From the NCBI RefSeq assembly GCF_014218295.1, contig NZ_AP023287.1, positions 620,001-684,000 of the forward strand: 64,000 bases of DNA, read 5' to 3'. The DNA comes from Mycolicibacterium litorale. GTDB lineage: Bacteria > Actinomycetota > Actinomycetes > Mycobacteriales > Mycobacteriaceae. Numbering within the stretch: the stretch's first letter is position 1; every line of letters begins with the position of its first letter. Shown in pieces: positions 1 through 12,717 of this stretch. The notes beneath the pieces were generated by a model. The model ran no database searches and was not told the DNA's origin. It was given only the letters and a program-made list of their open reading frames with translations. Made by a program: the position numbers and the translations under genes.

Positions 1-1046
1 CGGAACCAGCCGAACGTGGTCGAACTGGCCTGCGCGGCAACGGCGAACGCCAGCGTGCCGCCGAACACCGCCACCGGGACGGCGGTCGTCACTGTCCTGC
101 GCACCGCCGCAACCACCACGGCCACCGCGACCGCAACGCCGACCAGCGGCTGCATACCGAACAACCGCGAGGCGATCACCGGCCAGGTCGACCCGGCGTC
201 GTGGCCGGCGGTGTGCGCGAGCCGGCCCGCCACCTGGCTGGAGTTGCCGTACTGGGACGTCAGCGTGGCGAACAGTTCGTCGTTGATGATCCACCCGGTG
301 ACCGCCCAGGCGACGAACGCCGTGGCGAAGGGGAACATCGCGATCAGCACGTTGAGCACGGTCGAGGACCGCCGCACCGCATGTGGGGAGCGCACCCAGC
401 TGACCGCGGCGACCACCACGAGCACACCGATCGCCGCCGGGAGTGCCTCGTAGCGTGCGAGATAGCCGACGCCGAGGGCGAGGCCGGTCAGCGCCAGATC
501 ACCGACCCTTCCATGCTCGCACCACAGTATGAGGTGGCGGACGCACCACAGCAGGCTGAACATCTGCGCGGCCTCGCTGAGGCCGGAGGCGCCGTAGAGC
601 ACGATCATCGGGTGCAGCGCGAACGCGGCGACCGCGATCCACTGCCAGCCGCGGCTGACACCGCGGTCGATCGCGATACGGCGCAGCACCACGGCGGCAC
701 CCGCCATGAACAGCGCGCTCTGCACAACCCCGGCCAGGCCGGCGTGTTTGAGGGCCGGCCACCACTGGCTCAGCCACACCAGCGGGATCTCGACGATGCT
801 GGGCAGTGGGTTCCACACGAACCCGATCGCCGACAGGTGCGGATCCCGGGACTGCAGTGCGAAACCGGCGTTGGCCACCCGGTTCGGCGCATCCGGTTCG
901 AAGATGTTGTAACGCAGCACCAGAACCGCACCGACCGCGAAGTAGCCGGCAGCCAGCACGCAGTACAGCAGGACGCCGGGCCAGCGGGCGGGGCCGGTGG
1001 GCACCGCCCGCTGTGCCGGTGCAGCGGCCGGCAGCGTCGTGGTCAC
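1..1046 (-). CDS. Polytopic membrane protein, GT-C glycosyltransferase-like (3' part beyond the window)
   Basis: A GTG start at 1046 opens a frame of 348 codons without a stop that runs off the left edge. It begins 3 bases after the stop of the BcsB-like gene, so the two are co-transcribed. Several hydrophobic segments follow a short cytoplasmic N-terminus. The first external loop carries an acidic motif, FEPDAPNR (about residues 49-56), which is where GT-C glycosyltransferases of the mannosyltransferase type keep a catalytic Asp. Many further membrane segments are visible. A lipid-phosphate-sugar-dependent transferase acting outside the membrane is the best guess. The family call rests on topology and this motif only, and the C-terminal domain is not in view. 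Confidence 0.6.
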   Translation of the reverse strand, partial: MTTTLPAAAPAQRAVPTGPARWPGVLLYCVLAAGYFAVGAVLVLRYNIFEPDAPNRVANAGFALQSRDPHLSAIGFVWNPLPSIVEIPLVWLSQWWPALKHAGLAGVVQSALFMAGAAVVLRRIAIDRGVSRGWQWIAVAAFALHPMIVLYGASGLSEAAQMFSLLWCVRHLILWCEHGRVGDLALTGLALGVGYLARYEALPAAIGVLVVVAAVSWVRSPHAVRRSSTVLNVLIAMFPFATAFVAWAVTGWIINDELFATLTSQYGNSSQVAGRLAHTAGHDAGSTWPVIASRLFGMQPLVGVAVAVAVVVAAVRRTVTTAVPVAVFGGTLAFAVAAQASSTTFGWF

Positions 1047-1049
1047 GGG

Positions 1050-2987
1050 TCAGGCTCTGCCGCGCGACCGGCGATACCGCACCGTGAACACGGCGCCCGC
1101 GGCCAACGCCGCCAGTCCGACCACGGCGGCGCTGACCCAGCCCCAGACCTGCCAGCCCGGGCCGGGTGCCGGCTGGTGGGCCATCGGGCCGCCCTGTGCG
1201 ACAGTGAGATTCACCGTCTCCCTGGCCGCGCCGGTGGCCACCACGTCACCGGACAGTGAGGCCCAGCGCTGCGGGAGCTCGCGGACATACCGCAACGAAT
1301 CGTCGAGCAGCGACCAGTCACCGCCGCCGGACACCGCCAGCACCGTGCGGCCGTTGTCGTTGAACGCCTGCAGTGAGCTGACCGATCCCCGGAAGTCCAC
1401 CCCGGTGGCCGTGGTCCCGCCGACGGTGAGCCGGTCCGGCGCCTCGGCCGCCAGCGGCGGGGACATTCCGGCCTGGGCCAGCTCCGGCCCCTCGACGACA
1501 GCGAGAAGGGGGCTGCGCGAGCCGATCACGTCCTCGAACGCGGCGAGGCGGGGCCGCAGCAGCATCGCCGTCTGCTGACCCATCAGGTTGATCGCCTGCG
1601 CGGCGTAACCGATCCTATCCGGGCTGGTGAGGGTGACGTCGAAGTCGGGGGTGAAGGCCATCGGCAGCACGGGGAACCCGCCCCTGTTGTTGTCTCCCGG
1701 CGTCACGCTCACCGTCGATTGTGGGTCGAGCGCGAACGTGATCCGGTCGGTGAGCGGTGCGCACTCCTGACGGGGGATGTAGCGCAGCTCCAGCGCCAGG
1801 CCCACGTTGGAGGTGATGGTCTCGGCGGGGATGGTCGTGCTCACGTCGAGAGTGCCGGATTCGTCGAGGGTGTGGGTGGCCACCACCGTGCCGGCGGAGC
1901 GGATCAACACCGAGGCCTCGCCGCCCACGACAGGTGTGTACTTGGCCTTGATGTGGACATCGGCCCGCGTGACCGGTCCGACGCCGAACGCGCTGACGTC
2001 GAATCCCGCATAGAGGACGGTGTTGCCGAGCACCGACGTCTGGCCGGTGATGCCCAGCTGGTCGAAGGTCTTGACCGTCGAGGACACGTCCGGTTGCTGG
2101 TTGGCGAAAACCACTGCCGCCGTCGGTGATTGGGCGAGCTTCATGCGCTGGTCGGTGAACAACTGCACCTGGTCGAGCAGCTTCTCGCCGGTGCCGGTGA
2201 TCAGCAGTGCCGCGGCCGGGGTGCCCGCGCGGGTGACGGAGATGGCCGGCGCCGCGCCGTCGCGGATCTCGATGACCCGGCGTGCGCCCGCGGCGGGCGA
2301 CAGGTCGTCGGCGGTCGTGACGTTGATCCGCACCGGCATCGGGCGGTAGAGGTGGGTGAGCTCGGCGACGAGGTCGAGCGCGGCCTGCTGCTCGAAGGTG
2401 GTCGGATCGGACCCGATGCGGATCACGATCTCGTCGAGGTACCCCGGCAGAAAGCCGGCCACCGACACCGGATCGGGCGTCGGGCCCGTGAAGGTGTTCG
2501 CGAGCTGGGTGAGGGTGAGGGCGGGTGGCTGCGTGCAGCTGTTGGCGTCGCGACCCGGTTCGCGGAGTACGAAACTCACCCGGGCCCGGTCCTCGAGGAC
2601 CTGCGCGGGTGCGATGTTGACGCTGAAGGGCGTGGTGTTGCCGTCGCTGGGGGCGGGGAACGAACCCAGCACGGTGCCGCGGCCGTCGATCACCTCGACC
2701 CGGCCGCCGGCGACGTTGACCACCGATCCGATCCGGCCGCTCAGCGTGCCGGGCCCGACGCCGTCGGGGACCGGGATCGCGGTCTCGGCAGGCTGATTCG
2801 CGCCGATCAGCTCCATGCGGTCGGCCATGCCGAGCTGGTCCCAGCCGATCGGCGGTGTCGCGCCGCGGTCGCGCACGACCTTGTTCAGTGGTTCGGCCTG
2901 CGCGGGCGGCGGGGTTCCGGCCAGGCTGCCCGCCACCGCGATGCCGGCGGCGGCGAGGACGGCGAGGGCACGCGTGGATGTGGTCAT
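1050..2987 (-). CDS. BcsB-like exported polysaccharide synthase subunit
   Basis: A protein of 645 residues with an N-terminal signal peptide (about 1-31, Ala-rich, ending near AQA), a long beta-rich extracytoplasmic region, and one C-terminal membrane helix (about 613-635) followed by a basic tail. This architecture matches BcsB, the periplasmic partner of bacterial cellulose synthase, which is anchored by a C-terminal helix and guides the glucan as it leaves the GT2 channel. Its ATG overlaps the stop of the upstream GT2 gene by 4 bases (ATGA), as expected for subunits made together. BcsB proteins of proteobacteria are usually longer. Despite common database names, nothing here suggests c-di-GMP binding. 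The polymer made is unknown. Confidence 0.72.
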   Translation of the reverse strand: MTTSTRALAVLAAAGIAVAGSLAGTPPPAQAEPLNKVVRDRGATPPIGWDQLGMADRMELIGANQPAETAIPVPDGVGPGTLSGRIGSVVNVAGGRVEVIDGRGTVLGSFPAPSDGNTTPFSVNIAPAQVLEDRARVSFVLREPGRDANSCTQPPALTLTQLANTFTGPTPDPVSVAGFLPGYLDEIVIRIGSDPTTFEQQAALDLVAELTHLYRPMPVRINVTTADDLSPAAGARRVIEIRDGAAPAISVTRAGTPAAALLITGTGEKLLDQVQLFTDQRMKLAQSPTAAVVFANQQPDVSSTVKTFDQLGITGQTSVLGNTVLYAGFDVSAFGVGPVTRADVHIKAKYTPVVGGEASVLIRSAGTVVATHTLDESGTLDVSTTIPAETITSNVGLALELRYIPRQECAPLTDRITFALDPQSTVSVTPGDNNRGGFPVLPMAFTPDFDVTLTSPDRIGYAAQAINLMGQQTAMLLRPRLAAFEDVIGSRSPLLAVVEGPELAQAGMSPPLAAEAPDRLTVGGTTATGVDFRGSVSSLQAFNDNGRTVLAVSGGGDWSLLDDSLRYVRELPQRWASLSGDVVATGAARETVNLTVAQGGPMAHQPAPGPGWQVWGWVSAAVVGLAALAAGAVFTVRYRRSRGRA

Positions 2988-4408
2988 CGGGGTCCTTCGG
3001 TGAGGGGAGTGTGGTCACGGGACGGGGAGAGTCCGTGAATGGTCTTCTCCCAGAACGACGGTCGGAATAGGAGTTGGTAGATGGCCTTGATGGCGGCGAC
3101 GGACTGCAGCACCCAGTACAGCGGGGAGAGCAGGGCAGCCACCCACAGGTGCGGTTTGCCCAGCGCCTGCGTGACGATCAGCCCGGTGAACACCGACAGC
3201 GGGGCGCAGATCAGCAGCAGCGACAGGCACACGTAGTAGGTCAGTGGTGGGAACAGCATCCCGATCACGGCGGGTCTGCCGACGATCCACATCAGCATGG
3301 TGAACCAGAACAGGACGTTGAGCGCGCTGGTCAGCGGCACACCGCCGGTCATGTTGAGCATGCGCAGGAAGGCCTTGGTGCCGATCGCGCGATGCAGACC
3401 GCGCGGATCGCGCAGATGCACCAGCATGGTCTGCAGATAGCCCTTGTACCAGCGGGACCGCTGGCGGATCCAGTTGACGACGTCGGAGTTGGCCTCCTCC
3501 AGGGTGATCGAGTCCAGGATCATCGTCCGGTAGCCGCTGCGGGCCAGACGCACCCCGAGATCGGCGTCCTCGGTGACGTTGAATTCGTCCCACCCGCCGA
3601 CCTCCCGCCACACCTCCGTCGGCATGTGGTTGGAGGTCCCGCCGAGCGGTACCACACACCGCGCCTGCTCCACCGCGGGCAGCACCACCCCGAACCACTG
3701 GTCGTACTCGAGCGAGAAGAACCGGGTCAGCAGGTTCTGTCTCTCGTTGAAGTACCCGAGACGTCCCTGCAGACAACCGATGTCGGACGGCACCCGGCGG
3801 AACGCCGCCACTGCCCGCCGCAGCTGCAGCGGATCGGGGATGTCCTCGGCGTCGTAGATGGTGAGATATTCGCCGCGCAGGTCGGGCATCGACATCCCGT
3901 AGTTGCAGGCCTTGGGCTTCGTCTTGGGCAGGCTGTGGGGGACGATCACGATGCGCACCGACTGCATGTCGGCACCCAGCAGGGCCTCCTGGGTGGCGAG
4001 GTCGTCCTCCTCGACGAGCAGCAGGATCTCGAGTTTGTCGGCCGGATAGTCGAGGCGGCCGACTCCGTTGATCAGGTTGGCCACGATCGTCGGTTCGTCG
4101 TACACCGGCAGCAGCACGGTGTACACGGGCAGCTCGTCGTCGGGAACAGCCAACGCCTCGTCGGCGCTGATGCGGAGCAGCGCATCGGATCGGAGTCCCT
4201 TGAGCAGCAGATAGTTCCGGTCCAGCGTCGACACCAGGTAGACGACCGCGAAGATCCCGGTCAGCAGCGGCGCCACGATGTGCGGCCAGTTGGCAACGCC
4301 CGCGGCGTGGACGGCGACCACCACGGCCAGCACGACGAGGGCGCGGCGGCCGAAGAGCCCGCGCGCGGACAGGTGGGCCGGCAGCACCACCGGGGTCAGC
4401 TCAGGCAT
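2984..4408 (-). CDS. Cellulose-synthase-like GT2 family glycosyltransferase
   Basis: A membrane-bound processive beta-glycosyltransferase of 474 residues. Two N-terminal helices precede a GT2 domain with all the hallmarks: YDEP near 104 (UDP binding), YDAED near 186-189 (metal-binding D-x-D type), TED near 279-281 (catalytic base) and QRSRW near 316-320 (the Q-x-x-R-W acceptor motif). About four C-terminal helices follow, ending in a FWEKTIHGL stretch that recalls XagB-type enzymes. There is no PilZ domain, so c-di-GMP control as in BcsA is not supported. ATG 4408 was chosen because it overlaps the upstream stop by 8 bases. A start 36 bases upstream is open but lies well inside the upstream gene. 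Confidence 0.8.
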   Translation of the reverse strand: MPELTPVVLPAHLSARGLFGRRALVVLAVVVAVHAAGVANWPHIVAPLLTGIFAVVYLVSTLDRNYLLLKGLRSDALLRISADEALAVPDDELPVYTVLLPVYDEPTIVANLINGVGRLDYPADKLEILLLVEEDDLATQEALLGADMQSVRIVIVPHSLPKTKPKACNYGMSMPDLRGEYLTIYDAEDIPDPLQLRRAVAAFRRVPSDIGCLQGRLGYFNERQNLLTRFFSLEYDQWFGVVLPAVEQARCVVPLGGTSNHMPTEVWREVGGWDEFNVTEDADLGVRLARSGYRTMILDSITLEEANSDVVNWIRQRSRWYKGYLQTMLVHLRDPRGLHRAIGTKAFLRMLNMTGGVPLTSALNVLFWFTMLMWIVGRPAVIGMLFPPLTYYVCLSLLLICAPLSVFTGLIVTQALGKPHLWVAALLSPLYWVLQSVAAIKAIYQLLFRPSFWEKTIHGLSPSRDHTPLTEGPR

Positions 4409-5948
4409 CGGCCGCGGCACCGCCCGTCGGATCGGCGGCCGCACGGGTCAGGGCGCCGGCCAGCGCGGTGGCGCGCTCGACCACGACGTCGTCGACGTCA
4501 CCGGCCTCCTTGGGCTGCTGACGTGCCACCCACAGCGCGGGACGCAACGACACGTCGAACAGGTGGACCGGCTGCGGTTCCGGTGGGAGGCGGTCACCGG
4601 TCAGCGATTGGCTGGACACGACGTTGACGCGTTGAAAGCTGTTGCCCGACTGCCATTCCCACGTGATGAGGAACCAGTCGGAGTGCGCACCGTCGGTGGC
4701 GGCATCGGCGTTGCTGTAGGCGATGCGGCTGCCCGCGGGCAGTGCCGGCCGATCGGTCACCGCGCGGAAGTCCACCGGACGACTCGACGGATACCAGATG
4801 ACGTCGGCGGTGTCGGCCAGCGCGGCGCGGTCCGATGCGGTGAGGACGTCGACCGTCAGCGCAGGAAGGCCGGGCTGTGCCGCGGTGTGGTAGCGCACGA
4901 AGGTGGCGCCCGGCCCGGCGTAGCGGGTGATGAATTCGTAGGCGACCGGATCTCGCAGTGACGTCCTGTCGGTCCAGTCGGCCGGCACCGCCTGCAGTGC
5001 GGTGGACCTCGCGACGGGCGGGTTCAGCAGCGCCAGGGCGACCGCGGTCACGGCGAGCGTGCCCAGTGCCCGTGCGGTGTGCGCGTGCGGCTCCGCCCAG
5101 GCCTGCTCGACGAGGTTGACCCGCGCCGGGTGGGTCGTCAGCAGGGCGGCCGTCGCCAGCGTGGGGAACACCGCGGCGACGAGCACGGTGACGATCAACA
5201 GCGACAGCTGCCCACCGACGGCGAGCACCGTGAGAACCGACACCGCGAGGCAGGACACGGCGGCGACCGCACGGTAGGTCCGTGGCGCCATGCGGCCCGC
5301 CAGGAACACCGCGACCGCGCCGGCGACTGCGGTGAGCAGCGCCGCCGCTGTGTCGGACCCACCGAGCGCGGCGGTCGCCAGCATCAGGGGCAGCGGACTG
5401 GCGCACGACAGTGCGAACAGCCACAGCGGCCACATCCGGACCACCTGGCGCACACCGAACAACACGGTGAGGACGCACGCGAACCAGACCGGGGCGCCGA
5501 AATCCTGCAGATGCCACAGGCCGGCCAGCGTCGGCGTGCGATGGCCGAGCAGCTCGATGCCTGCGAGTGCGCCCACCCCGACCAGCGCGCCGATGATCCA
5601 GTTCGACTCGGCGTCGGCGACGCCGCGCGGTGCCGTGCGATATCCGAGCGTGACGAGGATGACGAGAACCGGCAGGACCGCGGGCAGCGGCGCGCGTGAG
5701 CCGTGCAGGGCGAGTGCGACGGTGTCGGTGTAGGGGATGGCGTAGGCGATCGCGGTCAAGCCGACGGCGATGACGAGCCGCAGGTGAAACCACCGGATGG
5801 TCGGCGCCTCGGCAGTGTCGCGGCCGATAGCCGTTAGGGACGCTAATGGCTTCGCGAATAGCCTGTCAGTAATGCCAGTGTCGGATGGCGTCGCACGTGG
5901 CGGTTTGGCGACTCGAAGGGCGTAATCGGCCGAAGAAGCAGTTCCCAC
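4401..5948 (-). CDS. Polytopic membrane protein of the polysaccharide locus, function unknown
   Basis: About 515 residues. A Thr/Ala-rich N-terminus is followed by roughly ten hydrophobic helices and then a soluble C-terminal domain of about 200 residues that probably faces outside. It is the first gene of the minus-strand locus, and its stop overlaps the GT2 start, so it probably serves polymer synthesis or export. I do not recognise the family. GTG 5948 is preferred because AGGAA lies just upstream; a TTG at 5966 would add 6 residues. The AT-rich stretch between this gene and pta (about 5949-6121) must hold divergent promoters, but I could not assign convincing hexamers. Confidence 0.6.
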   Translation of the reverse strand: MGTASSADYALRVAKPPRATPSDTGITDRLFAKPLASLTAIGRDTAEAPTIRWFHLRLVIAVGLTAIAYAIPYTDTVALALHGSRAPLPAVLPVLVILVTLGYRTAPRGVADAESNWIIGALVGVGALAGIELLGHRTPTLAGLWHLQDFGAPVWFACVLTVLFGVRQVVRMWPLWLFALSCASPLPLMLATAALGGSDTAAALLTAVAGAVAVFLAGRMAPRTYRAVAAVSCLAVSVLTVLAVGGQLSLLIVTVLVAAVFPTLATAALLTTHPARVNLVEQAWAEPHAHTARALGTLAVTAVALALLNPPVARSTALQAVPADWTDRTSLRDPVAYEFITRYAGPGATFVRYHTAAQPGLPALTVDVLTASDRAALADTADVIWYPSSRPVDFRAVTDRPALPAGSRIAYSNADAATDGAHSDWFLITWEWQSGNSFQRVNVVSSQSLTGDRLPPEPQPVHLFDVSLRPALWVARQQPKEAGDVDDVVVERATALAGALTRAAADPTGGAAADA

Positions 5949-6121
5949 ACCGTTCCTGACTGACAAGTAAGTTATTGACGCGGACGTTTGTGACGCGACC
6001 GTGCGAAGTTAGCAAATAAACACGCAATAACCAAAACTTCGTCTCCGGTGTCGGTTTTGTTCCGGTGGGTGGTCTGCTGGCCGCGATGCGGCTGATGCGG
6101 CAGGCTGTGAGGGTGCCCGAG

Positions 6122-8200
6122 GTGAGTGATTCGCGCGTTTCCGCCATCTACGTCGCATCGCCGGAAGGTGACACGGGAAAGTCCACGATCGCGCTCGGCC
6201 TGCTCGACCGCTTGACGGCCACCGCCGCCAAGGTGGGGGTGTTCCGGCCGATCACCCGACAGGGACCGGCGCGCGACTACATCCTCGAACTGCTGCTCGC
6301 CCACACCACGGCCGGCCTGCCGTATGAGGACTGCGTCGGCGTCGGGTACCACCAGTTGCACGAGGACCCCGACAGCGCACTCGCCGACATCGTCGACCGC
6401 TTCCACCGCGTCGCCGACCGCTGCGATGTGGTGCTGATCGTCGGCAGCGACTACACCGACGTGGCCAGCCCCAGCGAACTGTCGATGAATGCGCGCATCG
6501 CGGCCAACCTCGGCGCCCCCGTCGTCCTCGCCGTCAAGGCACGGGGCCGCACACCGGAGGAGGTCGCCGAAGTCGCCGATGTGTGCCTCGACGAGATCGC
6601 CGCACAGCACGCGCACACCGCCGCGGTGGTGGCCAACCGCTGCGATCCGGATCAGCTCGCCGAGGTGCGGCAGGCACTGCAGCGTGACGGCGGTCCCCAG
6701 GCCTACGTGCTCCCCGAGGAGCCGCTACTCGTCGCACCGTCGGTCGCCGAGTTGCGGGATGCCGTCGACGGCACCGTGATCAGCGGTGACGAGACCCTGC
6801 TCGATCGCGAGGCGTTGGACGTGCTGGTCGCCGGCATGACGGCCGAACACGTGTTGGAGAGGTTGACCGAAGGGGTAACCGTGGTCACGCCGGGGGACCG
6901 GTCCGACGTGGTCCTCGCCGTGGTCAGTGCGCATGCGGCAGAAGGCTTTCCGTCGCTGTCGAGCATCATCCTCAACGGCGGGCTCGATCTGCATCCGTCG
7001 ATCGCGGCGCTGGTCTCGGGGCTGGGACTGCGGCTGCCGATCGTCGCCACCGGCTACGGCACCTTCGAAACCGCCAGTCGGGTGGCGGGTACGCGAGGCC
7101 GGGTGACCGCCACGTCGACACGCAAGATCGACACCGCGCTGGCGTTGATGGAGACCCACGTCGACACCGCGGACCTGCTGGGCCGCCTGGCCATTCCGAT
7201 CCCGACGGTGACGACGCCGCACATGTTCACCTACCAGCTGCTGGATCAGGCGCGGGCGGACCGCAGGCACATCGTGCTGCCCGAAGGCGACGACGACCGC
7301 ATCCTCAAGGCGGCCGGACGGCTGCTGCAGCGTGGCGTCGCCGACCTGACGATCCTGGGCGAGGAGACCCGCGTCCGGGCCCGCGCCGCGGAACTGGGTG
7401 CCGACCTGAGTGCGGCCGCGGTGCTCGACCCGCGCACCAGCGACCTGTGTGATCGCTTCGCCGAGCAGTACGCCGATCTCCGCAGGCACAAGGGCGTCAC
7501 CGTCGAGCAGGCTCGCGAGATCATGCACGACGTCTCGTATTTCGGCACCATGCTGGTGCACAACGACATGGTCGACGGCATGGTGTCGGGCGCCAGGCAC
7601 ACCACGGCCCACACCGTGCGGCCCGCGTTCGAGATCATCAAGACCCTGCCGGACGTGTCCACCGTGTCGAGCATCTTCCTGATGTGCCTGGCCGACCGTG
7701 TGCTCGCCTACGGCGATTGCGCGATCGTGCCCGACCCGACGGCGGAAGAGCTGGCCGACATCGCGATCTCCTCCGCCCGCACCGCGGCCCGCTTCGGCAT
7801 CGAGCCGCGGGTCGCCATGCTGTCGTACTCGACGGGCACCTCCGGCACCGGCGCCGACGTCGAGAAGGTCAGGGACGCCACGGAACTGGTGCGAAAGCGC
7901 GAACCCGACCTGCTGGTCGAGGGGCCGATCCAGTACGACGCGGCGGTGGAACCGTCGGTCGCCGAGACCAAGATGCCCGACTCGCCGGTCGCCGGCCGGG
8001 CCACCGTGCTGATCTTCCCCGACCTCAACACCGGTAACAACACCTACAAGGCGGTGCAGCGAAGCGCCGGGGCCATCGCCATCGGACCGGTCCTGCAGGG
8101 GCTGAACAAACCGGTCAACGACCTGTCCCGAGGCGCACTCGTCGAAGACATCGTCAACACGGTCGCGATCACCGCGATCCAGGCCCAGGGGGACCGATGA
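6122..8200 (+). CDS. pta: Phosphate acetyltransferase
   Basis: Interconverts acetyl-CoA plus phosphate with acetyl phosphate plus CoA, working with the acetate kinase encoded next. The long two-module form (about 692 residues) has an N-terminal P-loop DRTGG-type module (GDTGKST near 16-22) and a C-terminal PTA_PTB catalytic domain starting near [11 protein letters not shown] and ending near residue 690. Length and sequence match M. tuberculosis Pta (Rv0408). The frame is open from GTG 6065, but similarity to the tuberculosis protein begins at [10 protein letters not shown], so GTG 6122 was chosen; ATG 6086 and 6095 are alternatives. The stop overlaps the ackA ATG by 4 bases, indicating translational coupling. 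Confidence 0.93.
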   Translation: MSDSRVSAIYVASPEGDTGKSTIALGLLDRLTATAAKVGVFRPITRQGPARDYILELLLAHTTAGLPYEDCVGVGYHQLHEDPDSALADIVDRFHRVADRCDVVLIVGSDYTDVASPSELSMNARIAANLGAPVVLAVKARGRTPEEVAEVADVCLDEIAAQHAHTAAVVANRCDPDQLAEVRQALQRDGGPQAYVLPEEPLLVAPSVAELRDAVDGTVISGDETLLDREALDVLVAGMTAEHVLERLTEGVTVVTPGDRSDVVLAVVSAHAAEGFPSLSSIILNGGLDLHPSIAALVSGLGLRLPIVATGYGTFETASRVAGTRGRVTATSTRKIDTALALMETHVDTADLLGRLAIPIPTVTTPHMFTYQLLDQARADRRHIVLPEGDDDRILKAAGRLLQRGVADLTILGEETRVRARAAELGADLSAAAVLDPRTSDLCDRFAEQYADLRRHKGVTVEQAREIMHDVSYFGTMLVHNDMVDGMVSGARHTTAHTVRPAFEIIKTLPDVSTVSSIFLMCLADRVLAYGDCAIVPDPTAEELADIAISSARTAARFGIEPRVAMLSYSTGTSGTGADVEKVRDATELVRKREPDLLVEGPIQYDAAVEPSVAETKMPDSPVAGRATVLIFPDLNTGNNTYKAVQRSAGAIAIGPVLQGLNKPVNDLSRGALVEDIVNTVAITAIQAQGDR

Positions 8201-9381
8201 GCCGCACTGTTCTGGTCCTCAATTCGGGATCGTCTTCGGTCAAATTCCAACTGGTGGAGCCGGATTCGGGGCTCGCCCTGGCCGACGGCATCGTCGAGCG
8301 CATCGGGGAGGACTCGTCGGCGGCGAGCCTCACGTTCGGTGAGCGCCGGGTGACCCGTGAGGACCGGGTCGCCGATCACGACGCCGCGCTGCGAACGGCG
8401 TTCGACCTGTTCGACGAGGCGGGCGCCGATCTCGGCAGCGGCCTGGTCGCCGTCGGCCACCGCGTGGTGCACGGCGGGCCCGATCTCTACCGGCCGACCG
8501 TCGTCGACGACGCGCTGATCGCCACACTCGAGGACCTCGCCCCGCTCGCGCCACTGCACAACCCGCCCGCCGTCCTCGGGATCCGCGTGGCCCGCAAGGC
8601 ACTGCCGGACCTGCCGCACGTCGCGGTGTTCGACACCGCCTTCTTCCACGACCTGCCCGCTGCCGCAGCCACTTACGCGATCGACCGCGAGGTCGCCGAG
8701 CGGTGGCAGATCCGGCGTTACGGTTTCCACGGCACGTCACACCAGTACGTCAGCGAGCAGGCCGCGCGGTTCCTCGACGTTCCGCTCACCTCGTTGAGCC
8801 AGATCGTGCTGCACCTGGGCAACGGTGCGTCGGCGTCGGCGATCCTCGGTGGCCGCCCCGTCGACACCTCGATGGGGTTGACGCCGATGGAGGGGTTGGT
8901 GATGGGCACGCGGTCGGGCGACATCGACCCCGGGCTGTTCGTGTACCTGTGGCGCGAAGCCGGCATGAGCGTCGAGGAGATCGAGACGATGCTCAACAAG
9001 CGCGCCGGGGTACGCGGCCTCGGCGGGGAGATCGACTTCCGGGTGCTGCACGAGCGCATCGAATCCGGCGACGAGGCCGCCCGGCTGGCCTACGACGTGT
9101 ACATCCACCGGCTGCGCAAGTACATCGGGGCCTACCTCGCCTTGCTGGGCAGCGCCGACGTCATCACCTTCACCGCAGGGGTCGGCGAGAACGATGCGGA
9201 GGTGCGGCGCGATGCGCTGTCCGGCATGGGACGGCTGGGCATCGAGTTGGACGAACACCTCAACGAGAGTCCGTCGCACACCGCACGGCGGATCTCGGCG
9301 GAGACCTCACCCACGACGGTGCTCGTCATCCCGACCAACGAGGAATTGGCGATCGCCCGCGCCTGCGTCGACGTCATCTAG
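8197..9381 (+). CDS. ackA: Acetate kinase
   Basis: A protein of 394 residues converting acetyl phosphate and ADP to acetate and ATP, or the reverse for acetate assimilation. It carries the signature [11 protein letters not shown] near the N-terminus, the second signature around RYGFHGTSH, and the nucleotide-site loop HLGNGAS, all of the ASKHA fold. Length is typical for the family. It is translationally coupled to pta by an ATGA overlap and ends 7 bases before the converging end of pknG. That leaves almost no room for a separate terminator. Confidence 0.96.
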   Translation: MSRTVLVLNSGSSSVKFQLVEPDSGLALADGIVERIGEDSSAASLTFGERRVTREDRVADHDAALRTAFDLFDEAGADLGSGLVAVGHRVVHGGPDLYRPTVVDDALIATLEDLAPLAPLHNPPAVLGIRVARKALPDLPHVAVFDTAFFHDLPAAAATYAIDREVAERWQIRRYGFHGTSHQYVSEQAARFLDVPLTSLSQIVLHLGNGASASAILGGRPVDTSMGLTPMEGLVMGTRSGDIDPGLFVYLWREAGMSVEEIETMLNKRAGVRGLGGEIDFRVLHERIESGDEAARLAYDVYIHRLRKYIGAYLALLGSADVITFTAGVGENDAEVRRDALSGMGRLGIELDEHLNESPSHTARRISAETSPTTVLVIPTNEELAIARACVDVI

Positions 9382-9388
9382 TGCCGAT

Positions 9389-12645
<3,257 letters not shown>

Positions 12646-12655
12646 CACCAGCGGT

Positions 12656-12717
12656 CTGTTCTTCGCGCGAGCGCTCATCACCGGCTGTCTGTTCTTCGCG
12701 CGAGCGCTCATCACCGG
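12656..12717. repeat. 33-bp tandem duplication at the glnX/glnH junction
   Basis: A 29-base stretch (CTGTTCTTCGCGCGAGCGCT then CATCACCGG on the plus strand) occurs at 12656-12684 and again, identical, at 12689-12717, giving a period of 33. A partial third copy of its end lies at 12642-12649. Each copy contains an ATG of the minus-strand glnH frame preceded by GGTG, and the outermost one forms the TGATG overlap with the glnX stop. The period is a multiple of three, so the glnH frame is preserved. The unit recalls the small coupling elements (MIRU type) that mycobacteria carry at gene junctions. Confidence 0.8.

Noticed and set aside
201..1259. Open frames on the plus strand at the left edge
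   Set aside because: The minus frame from GTG 1046 encodes a coherent polytopic protein, follows the BcsB-like gene by 3 bases and runs off the edge, which explains why no closed frame represents it. The plus frames are Arg/His/Gln-rich.
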